Positions 1-4,273 of a stretch of 16,276 nucleotides of DNA are shown here, piece after piece. The translations under genes and the position numbers were made by a program. The notes beneath the pieces are model-generated. The model had not been told where the DNA came from. It did not search any database and worked only from the letters and a program-made list of their open reading frames with translations. This DNA comes from Thermoplasmata archaeon (GTDB lineage: Archaea > Thermoplasmatota > Thermoplasmata > Thermoplasmatales > Thermoplasmataceae). The first letter of the stretch is position 1; every line of letters starts with the position of its first letter. Location of the stretch: positions 1 to 16,276 of the forward strand of contig JAJZKL010000001.1 in NCBI GenBank assembly GCA_021804185.1. Direction: 5' to 3'.

Positions 1-15
1 GATGTCCAGAGAAAT

Positions 16-52
16 ACCCGGATTACCCGGATTAAAACTCACATGTTAGGGG
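16..52 (+). repeat. 37-bp direct repeat, copy 1 (operon start)
   Basis: The core ACCCGGATTACCCGGATTA (19 bases) is itself a tandem of ACCCGGATT. It is followed, after a variable stretch, by CATGTT(A/T)GGGG. The second copy is at 1774-1810 in the same orientation; the core is identical and the ATG falls at the same offset of 27. In this copy that ATG is the likely start codon of the first operon gene. The role (iteron, operator, recombination site) is unknown. Confidence 0.85.
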
Positions 53-291
53 ACGACATAAGGGAAATCATAGACGGACTGCTGAAGGACGACTATCATA
101 TTAATCCAAACGAAACGGGTTTTTCCATTGGCAATAAAGCATACAAGCTAGCAATCACCAAGCCCGCGGACGCTTCTAAACTTGAGGCACTCCAAACAAA
201 AATGAAAGCTCTTGGGTTTGAGCAGGTCAACCAGGGGACATACGGCCCGCTATTCTTTACGAGGTCCGTGAAGAAGGAGGAAAAACAATGA
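43..291 (+). CDS. Small hypothetical protein, first visible gene of element operon
   Basis: An 82-residue protein of unknown function. It is predicted mixed alpha/beta, with an acidic N-terminal helix (GDDIREIIDGLLKDD), a central strand-rich part and a helix-strand C-terminus ending in a charged KKEEKQ tail. The frame is open to the left edge of the window, so the true start could lie upstream. ATG at 43 is chosen because it falls inside the direct repeat at a fixed position, and an A/T-rich GAGAAATA at about 9-16 lies near the expected TATA distance. Its stop overlaps the next gene's ATG (ATGA at 288-291), so the two are translationally coupled. No catalytic motif is visible and I do not recognise the family. 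Confidence 0.65.
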   Translation: MLGDDIREIIDGLLKDDYHINPNETGFSIGNKAYKLAITKPADASKLEALQTKMKALGFEQVNQGTYGPLFFTRSVKKEEKQ

Positions 292-494
292 TCAGTTACG
301 CTGATCTCAAAGCACTGGAAGGCTTCCCGGTGCGTATAGAATACGAAACTGCAAGGAAGGCCATCCGTTCCAGGTCGGGAACGCTGAGAAGCATCGGCAT
401 TTCAAATGTCTCCATCGAGTCGTTGAGCGTTTCGGGCTTTTGTTATGCCATTCCAAAACGCTCGGGCAAGACGATCACGGAGTTGAAAATATGA
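288..494 (+). CDS. Small beta-rich protein, possible Sm-like fold
   Basis: A 68-residue protein. The start is well supported: a strong GGAGG (around 276-280) precedes the ATG, which overlaps the upstream stop as ATGA. The sequence reads as a short N-terminal helix (YADLKALE) followed by about five strands: VRIEYE, SGTLRSIG, NVSIESL, FCYAIPK and TITELKI. That layout resembles a small beta-barrel of the Sm type, and an Hfq-like protein is encoded four genes along in the same operon. There are no diagnostic Sm motif residues, so this is an inference from the strand pattern only. The C-terminus ends at an ATGA junction (491-494) with the next small gene. Confidence 0.65.
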   Translation: MISYADLKALEGFPVRIEYETARKAIRSRSGTLRSIGISNVSIESLSVSGFCYAIPKRSGKTITELKI

Positions 495-640
495 ATTTCG
501 GTAATACAGGGCCGGGGAATATTACCCCTAATCATTGCAGGAGCATGGGCAATTATCCCCTGAACCCTGACAAAGAGGGCTTAAATCGCAATATTGACGC
601 TTCGAATAAAAATGAGTATATAGGGAAGGGAAGAAAATGA
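491..640 (+). CDS. 49-residue hypothetical protein
   Basis: A short polar protein, rich in Asn and Gly (NFGNTGPGN near the N-terminus) and ending in a basic IGKGRK tail. It is likely disordered. The start is chosen because GGAG (479-482) lies 8 bases before an ATG that overlaps the previous stop as ATGA. Its own stop overlaps the next ATG in the same way (637-640). The double overlap is the main evidence that it is translated. No domain or motif is recognised and the function is unknown. Confidence 0.5.
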   Translation: MNFGNTGPGNITPNHCRSMGNYPLNPDKEGLNRNIDASNKNEYIGKGRK

Positions 641-747
641 GCGAAGAAGAAGGAAAAAAAGGAATAGTGCAGAAATTCCCGGTATTTTTGAGGGCAGTAC
701 TGCACGAGATAATAAGGAGAGTGAGAGAACATGCAAAGAGGAACTGA
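637..747 (+). CDS. 36-residue basic amphipathic peptide
   Basis: A very short open frame starting at an ATG that overlaps the previous stop (ATGA, 637-640), after a purine-rich AGGGAAGGGAAG site. The N-terminus is highly charged (MSEEEGKKG). The rest (about residues 12-36) can form one amphipathic helix with a hydrophobic face (FPVFLRAVLHEII) and a basic face ending RRVREHAKRN. Its 3' end overlaps the Hfq-like gene start at 731 by 17 bases in another frame. It could be a membrane- or nucleic-acid-binding peptide, or merely a translated coupling leader for the Hfq-like gene. Translation is inferred from the overlaps and not otherwise shown. Confidence 0.45.
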   Translation: MSEEEGKKGIVQKFPVFLRAVLHEIIRRVREHAKRN

Positions 748-1009
748 GAAAAGGGAAGGTTATCCACAGGACAGGGATAGCCGGAGAGAGGAAAGGCCAC
801 AGAGAGACCCTTCGCAAAACAGGTACTCAGTGCTGGACTGTCTCTCGAAGAAGGACGTTGGCAAGTCAGTAACCATGACGCTGATCAATGGCCGGACGGA
901 ATCAGGCATACTGAAGGATATTGGCATGTTCGACATCAAGCTGGAATTGCCAAACAGGAAGGAACTGATCCTGTTCAAGCATGCCCTGGTGAGTGTGAGC
1001 ATCCTGTGA
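731..1009 (+). CDS. Hfq/Sm-like RNA-binding protein of mobile element
   Basis: A 92-residue protein. Residues about 1-33 form a charged, disordered N-terminal extension. Residues about 34-92 match the Hfq/Sm core: a short helix (YSVLDCLSKKD), then VTMTLINGR..SGIL, which corresponds to Hfq 'VxIYLVNGxxLxGxI', then MFDIKLEL, then LFKHALVSVS, which corresponds to the Hfq Sm2 signature 'YKHAIS'. The conserved LxNG glycine and the KHA triad are present. Hfq forms ring oligomers that bind U-rich RNA and help sRNA/mRNA pairing, and archaeal Hfq-like proteins are known. Here it is the fifth gene of an element operon, so it may act on element or host RNAs. GGAG at 717-720 precedes the ATG, and its stop overlaps the next start as GTGA. 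Confidence 0.75.
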   Translation: MQRGTEKREGYPQDRDSRREERPQRDPSQNRYSVLDCLSKKDVGKSVTMTLINGRTESGILKDIGMFDIKLELPNRKELILFKHALVSVSIL

Positions 1010-1521
1010 GCTTTGAACTGAAGAACTTGGGGCCATACAGGATCGAAAGAACCGAGGACTACGATCAGTGTCCTTTCGATAAGTCATACTGTGAACTTAT
1101 CCGGGTCAAGGGGTCAAGACCGGGGCCTTCTTTTAATGTGGTGTCCCACGTCTACAAGTACAGCGAAACGGAACTTGCTCTTTACATGAAGGACAAAAAG
1201 AATCTATGGAGAGATCTGGGGAAATTGCTCAATGAGGACATAGACATTTCGGATGAAGAAATCATCCTGAGGTTTCCGATATCCAAATTCAGGGATATGG
1301 CCGGGATTGTTCCGCTCATGAGGAAGAGGGGATCCGGAAAGTTATCGCCTGAGTTGATAGCCCGAAGGGATGCCCTGAATGCCAGAAGACATACTGATAA
1401 AATAGGGCAAACTGCTTCAAAACCCCCAACGAAAGATGGAGAGGGTAATAATCATAACCTATCAGCGAGACTGGAAGACTTTACCGGAGAAGAGATTAAA
1501 AATGATGACGTACAACGGTAA
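1006..1521 (+). CDS. Hypothetical protein (171 aa), element operon
   Basis: I do not recognise this protein. It starts at GTG (1006), overlapping the Hfq-like stop as GTGA, with GGTGAG upstream. The N-terminal about 120 residues look folded and alpha/beta: LGPYRIER, then a Cys22/Cys29 pair in the segment DYDQCPFDKSYC, then strands (FNVVSHVYKY), a helix (LWRDLGKLL) and IILRFPISKF. Residues about 120-171 are polar and basic-then-acidic, probably disordered. Two cysteines alone do not make a zinc site. It is the largest protein of the operon and sits directly after the Hfq-like gene, so a partnership in RNA or DNA handling is possible but unproven. Confidence 0.7.
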   Translation: MSFELKNLGPYRIERTEDYDQCPFDKSYCELIRVKGSRPGPSFNVVSHVYKYSETELALYMKDKKNLWRDLGKLLNEDIDISDEEIILRFPISKFRDMAGIVPLMRKRGSGKLSPELIARRDALNARRHTDKIGQTASKPPTKDGEGNNHNLSARLEDFTGEEIKNDDVQR

Positions 1522-1726
1522 AGTTTCCTTGATCGATGGTTTTACAACGGGATTTTTGGAGATGAAACGGAAAGATAGGGTAAATACACGTGCCGATGTC
1601 CCATGCCCTGGAATCATGCCTGAAAGAAGGCATCCACTCATACCCACGGACAAAAGAGACCCCACAGATGAGCCCTGCTTACCGGGAGACCCAGGGGATG
1701 AACCGGAAGACCGAATAATGAGCTAA
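1502..1726 (+). CDS. Proline-rich 74-residue hypothetical protein
   Basis: This is the last gene of the plus-strand operon, overlapping the 3' end of the 171-residue gene by 20 bases. ATG at 1502 (or 1505; it begins MMTYNG) follows GGAG at about 1486. After a short beta-like start (GKVSLIDGFTTGFLEM) the chain turns basic, and then rich in Pro, Asp and Glu (PTDKRDPTDEPCLPGDPGDE), so the C-terminal half is probably disordered. No homologous family is recognised. The next feature downstream is the second copy of the direct repeat, and then a gene on the opposite strand. Confidence 0.45.
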   Translation: MMTYNGKVSLIDGFTTGFLEMKRKDRVNTRADVPCPGIMPERRHPLIPTDKRDPTDEPCLPGDPGDEPEDRIMS

Positions 1727-1773
1727 TCACAGTCGATTTATGCCGGATAATCCCTGATGATGATTATTGGTCG

Positions 1774-1810
1774 ACCCGGATTACCCGGATTACTTTCCCC
1801 ATGTTTGGGG
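1774..1810 (+). repeat. 37-bp direct repeat, copy 2 (operon end)
   Basis: The 19-base core is identical to the copy at 16-34, followed by CATGTTTGGGG. It lies in the gap between the convergent ends of the operon and the AT-hook gene. Here CCCCA-TGTT-TGGGG (1797-1810) also forms a small hairpin that copy 1 lacks. The ATG leads to only 15 codons, so this copy does not start a gene. It separates two oppositely oriented transcription units. Confidence 0.85.
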
Positions 1811-1822
1811 CCTTCTATCTTC

Positions 1823-2098
1823 TTAATTTGCATTTCGGGAAGCTTTAGGAGGTCTCCCGCGCTTGTTTCTTGCTGGCTTGTATGGTCTCAAAACGATGCG
1901 TATTTCACCCATTCCGTGGGCCCTTGCATATTCTCTAACAATCCTTGACCATTTAAGATCGGAAACATAAGCTGTCCTGTTTTCAAGCTGTAATGTTGCG
2001 TAATCGGAAAGCTTGAAATGTGGTACATTTTCTTCAGGTTCAAACCATGAAACATAATGCTTGCCGGTTTTGCTGGTCCACTCTTTTTCAGTTTCCAT
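1823..2098 (-). CDS. Small AT-hook-like DNA-binding protein
   Basis: A 91-residue protein from the ATG at 2098; a longer TTG start at 2113 is possible. The ATG is preferred because a TATA-like AGTATTTATT is centred about 26 bases upstream, giving a leaderless transcript. The body (METEKEWTSKTGKHYVSWFE onward) is strand-rich, with a helix SRIVREYARAHG. The C-terminus holds NKRGRPPKASRN, and KRGRPPK matches the core of an AT-hook, a minor-groove DNA-binding motif. It could be a chromatin-type or regulatory protein of the element, acting with the integrase upstream on the same strand. The fold of the body is not recognised. Confidence 0.65.
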   Translation of the reverse strand: METEKEWTSKTGKHYVSWFEPEENVPHFKLSDYATLQLENRTAYVSDLKWSRIVREYARAHGMGEIRIVLRPYKPARNKRGRPPKASRNAN

Positions 2099-2119
2099 AG
2101 ATGGATAAACCAATCCTGA

Positions 2120-2130
2120 ATAAATACTAT
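2120..2130 (-). promoter_or_regulatory. TATA-like promoter of AT-hook gene
   Basis: The minus-strand sequence AGTATTTATT is centred about 26 bases before the ATG at 2098, the spacing expected for a leaderless archaeal transcript. Confidence 0.5.
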
Positions 2131-2211
2131 GTGATTACCATATCTCTATTGTCTGTGTATTCAACGGTTTACTGCATTAAGGCAACCGGTTTGACGGTTT
2201 CATAGCAACAA

Positions 2212-2234
2212 TTATTCTTACATCGTAAGAATAA
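2212..2234. repeat. Perfect 10-bp inverted repeat
   Basis: TTATTCTTAC (2212-2221) and GTAAGAATAA (2225-2234) are exact reverse complements separated by ATC. It could be a protein-binding dyad, a hairpin ending the integrase transcript, or a recombination core. It lies about 115 bp upstream of the AT-hook gene. Confidence 0.75.
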
Positions 2235-2398
2235 AAGTCATTACGATTTTTCAAGACGGGCAGACGGGACAAAATCGAGATCGACACAAACTTATGTTCT
2301 GCCATAGAACAATAGCAAGGAATTGTGAAAAATTAAGGATTTTAGCCGAAAGCTATCGAAAGGCCTTATCCCTGGATAATCAGCATCTTGAAAATATG

Positions 2399-3706
2399 TC
2401 ACGAAGGGAGCTTCATAACAATCTTTCCCGATGGCAATGTTGTAAACACTTCGTAGCCCTGATCCATGTATTTCTCTATCTCCTTTTCAGATACTATTCT
2501 TTGCCTAGTGCCATTTCCTGTTATGTTTCCAAGGATGCCATTAGTAACGAGCTTTTGAAATTCCTCATTGCTCATGTTCGCCAGATCAAGCTGATCTATC
2601 TTGTCCTGTGAATATCCCATAACCGAAGAGAGAAATTCTACCCTGAAGCCCTTCTTGACCTCGTCCTGTGTTATCTCTTTAGCTTCAGTTACCAGATATG
2701 TTTCGCATCTGTGATATGTCTCCCTCATTGCGTTTATTGTGTCTTCAGGCAGAACCTTGTTTGTGGAATACCTCGCCGAAATGTCCCCGGTGTGTCCCAT
2801 CCAGAACTCACGCCAATTATGCGATACTATGCCTTTAGCTTCAGCAACATCCATTGAACTGGCCCAGTAAACCCTAAGAGCATAGGGCCTGAAAGACAAG
2901 CCTGATTTTTTCATTGATCCTCTCACGTCCTTGAGAATAAACGTTGTAGCAAGGATGCCGGATCTCCTCAGGTTCGATCCCCTTGTGTCTGTTGTTATGA
3001 TCGGCGATTCAGGGCTTACGTTCTCTCCCTCTCTTATTCTTGCGTCTATGTAGTCTTTGACGTATTTTCCTGTTTGCTGAGGTATGAAAGTGAAATATCC
3101 ATGCCCCTTCTTTGAAAGCTGAACCTTCGACTGCCTGACTTTCAGCATAGCCGGAAAGGTAGTGTAATCTATGCCTTCAGTTCCAATCTTCAAGCCCTCA
3201 ATGTCCTTAATCCTCAAAGCGTCCGATCCGTCATAGTTGCCAAGCGTTTCAGGTCTTAATCCACTGAAGGCTAACAGTGAGATAATTGCCCGTCCCCTGA
3301 CTGTTGCATTCCTGAGCATTGAATCGATTTCGCCTTTCAGGGGTGGCCTTTCATCTATCAGTGTCGGGGATATGTTAGCTCCCTGTACCTTAACGCCTTT
3401 CAAGTTTGCATCCTGGCCATTGAACATGACCCAGGAAGCGATAACTTTCTTGAACCTGATAACATATGATCCGGCCCTGCCTTCTTTGCCCTGTTTGTAA
3501 ACAAAATCCATGAAGTCATTCTTCAGCTTTCCTGTATTGGCGTCCGCTACAATCTGCTCAGGACTTATCTTATTGGTCTTACAGTATAATCCCAGTGTCC
3601 TCAGATAAACGTCCCCGGTTATAAGCGATCCCTGCTGAAGGTTCCTGTACCATCGCATAACCTGCTCATTCTCTCTAAGGTCTCCGTGCTTTTCCTTGAA
3701 AGTCAT
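2399..3706 (-). CDS. Tyrosine recombinase (site-specific integrase)
   Basis: A tyrosine-recombinase integrase that would catalyse strand exchange between the element and a chromosomal attachment site. It is 435 residues from the ATG at 3706, chosen over GTG 3721 because TATA-like CATTATATAC lies about 25 bases upstream. The N-terminal about 120 residues are a core-binding SAM-like domain. The catalytic part shows, numbered from ATG 3706, Arg151 in LAFSGLRPETL, a candidate Lys in VRQSKVQL, Arg278 in RPYALRVYW (the usual box II His is Tyr), His305 in FWMGHTG and the nucleophile Tyr313 in SARYST. About 100 further C-terminal residues form a helical tail. The gene is intact and uninterrupted, and defines the left part of the window as an integrated element. 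Confidence 0.88.
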   Translation of the reverse strand: MTFKEKHGDLRENEQVMRWYRNLQQGSLITGDVYLRTLGLYCKTNKISPEQIVADANTGKLKNDFMDFVYKQGKEGRAGSYVIRFKKVIASWVMFNGQDANLKGVKVQGANISPTLIDERPPLKGEIDSMLRNATVRGRAIISLLAFSGLRPETLGNYDGSDALRIKDIEGLKIGTEGIDYTTFPAMLKVRQSKVQLSKKGHGYFTFIPQQTGKYVKDYIDARIREGENVSPESPIITTDTRGSNLRRSGILATTFILKDVRGSMKKSGLSFRPYALRVYWASSMDVAEAKGIVSHNWREFWMGHTGDISARYSTNKVLPEDTINAMRETYHRCETYLVTEAKEITQDEVKKGFRVEFLSSVMGYSQDKIDQLDLANMSNEEFQKLVTNGILGNITGNGTRQRIVSEKEIEKYMDQGYEVFTTLPSGKIVMKLPS

Positions 3707-3726
3707 AATAACACCATGCACAGATT

Positions 3727-3736
3727 GTATATAATG
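3727..3736 (-). promoter_or_regulatory. TATA-like promoter of integrase
   Basis: CATTATATAC on the minus strand is centred about 25 bases from the ATG at 3706. It supports a leaderless start there and argues against the in-frame GTG at 3721, which would be too close. Confidence 0.55.
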
Positions 3737-3930
3737 ATACTGTCAGGGCTCAAAATTGATGCTAATACCTCCGAGCCCGCTCTCAATAAAGTATAGGTTG
3801 TATTTCTGTACCCCCTGAATGCTGACTGTGCTTTATATACTCTGTGATCGCTTTCTGGAATATATTAATGTGCGAATAAAAGTAATCACTCCTTCAGATC
3901 ATCCATGTCCATAAGTGCCGAAAGACTGAG

Positions 3931-3952
3931 ACCCATCTCCCTTGGGTTTTTT
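3931..3952 (+). terminator. Terminator-like hairpin with T-run
   Basis: ACCCA (3931-3935) pairs with TGGGT (3943-3947) and is followed at once by six T (3947-3952). No plus-strand gene visibly ends here, so it may serve a lost gene or be coincidental. Confidence 0.25.
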
Positions 3953-4010
3953 CGTGTCACAGTGACCCATCCCATCGCTTCCTACGCTCTTTGAGCCAGC
4001 ATAGTTACGC

Positions 4011-4041
4011 AGGGCCGATTCGCATTTGCGGGTCTGCCCTT
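4011..4041 (+). repeat. 31-bp palindrome-like inverted repeat, left copy
   Basis: It starts AGGGCCGATTCGCATTTGCG and ends GGTCTGCCCTT. It is nearly self-complementary (AGGGC/GCCCT outside, GATTCGCA/TGCGGGTC inside allowing G-T pairs, TT loop). The reverse complement recurs at 8191-8221 with one mismatch, so the two copies frame the thermopsin gene. Confidence 0.85.
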
Positions 4042-4240
4042 CATCTCTTCATAAGCATGCCTCCATCAAATAGTCCCGTATCGGAGAAAGCAGGGACGAG
4101 ATAGAACTTCACCGGCGAAAGGGCCGATCTAAAACTTTCGAAATAGTATGCAACACAACTATTCAGTCATGACACTGGAGTCATCTAATCTTGCTGCAGC
4201 AAATTTTATAACATGACAATAAGATCTTTTCATGCCAGGC

Positions 4241-4259
4241 AATATTTATTAACCGGTTA
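4241..4259 (+). promoter_or_regulatory. Promoter and operator-like palindrome of thermopsin gene
   Basis: The TATA-like AATATTTATT (4241-4250) is centred about 27 bases before the ATG at 4274. Immediately downstream and touching it is the perfect 10-bp palindrome TAACCGGTTA (4250-4259), placed where a repressor could block polymerase. The core AACCGGTT also occurs at 2184-2191. Confidence 0.5.
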
Positions 4260-4273
4260 CCGTTAAAACGTCA

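Larger units (their letters stand above)
2099..2398. other. 300-bp spacer with dyads and repeats, no gene
   Basis: It lies between the integrase 3' end and the AT-hook gene. It holds the AT-hook gene promoter (about 2120-2130), three CGGTTT-type motifs (ACGGTTT at about 2164, AACCGGTT at 2184-2191, ACGGTTT at about 2194), a perfect 10-bp inverted repeat (2212-2234), a tandem AGACGGGCAGACGGG (about 2254-2268) and a 6-bp dyad TGTTCT/AGAACA (2295-2311). I see no convincing open frame. It is a candidate for operator, replication origin or recombination site functions. Confidence 0.55.
3737..4240. other. Gene-free stretch between integrase and thermopsin gene
   Basis: About 500 bp, probably spanning the edge of the integrated element. 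Contents: a GGGCTC/GAGCCC inverted pair (3746-3751, 3774-3779), a terminator-like hairpin (3931-3952), an 11-base palindrome GTCACAGTGAC (3956-3966) and the left copy of the flanking palindrome (4011-4041). Minus-strand fragments look coding but are broken: 3975-3886 (MGWVTVTRKNPREMG onward, 29 codons), 4044-3982 (MKGRPANANRP onward, 20 codons) and a longer open frame ending just above 4041 (SPVKFYLVPAFSDTG). They may be gene debris. No tRNA gene or attachment duplication is visible. Confidence 0.5.

Noticed and set aside
1823..1845. Resemblance between the AT-hook gene end (CCCGAAATGCAAAT) and the flanking palindrome (CCCGCAAATGCGAAT)
   Set aside because: Short match needing two gaps; likely chance.
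1757..1948. 63-codon plus frame over direct repeat copy 2
   Set aside because: Antisense to the AT-hook gene, which has better start and promoter evidence.
2294..2611. 105-codon plus-strand open frame
   Set aside because: Lies mostly antisense to the integrase 3' end, has low-complexity hydrophobic translation and no promoter signal; treated as a shadow.
2971..2982. GGTTCGATCCCC, resembling a tRNA T-loop, within the integrase gene
   Set aside because: No flanking stem pairs properly and no other tRNA arms are present; the bases encode the conserved coding frame.
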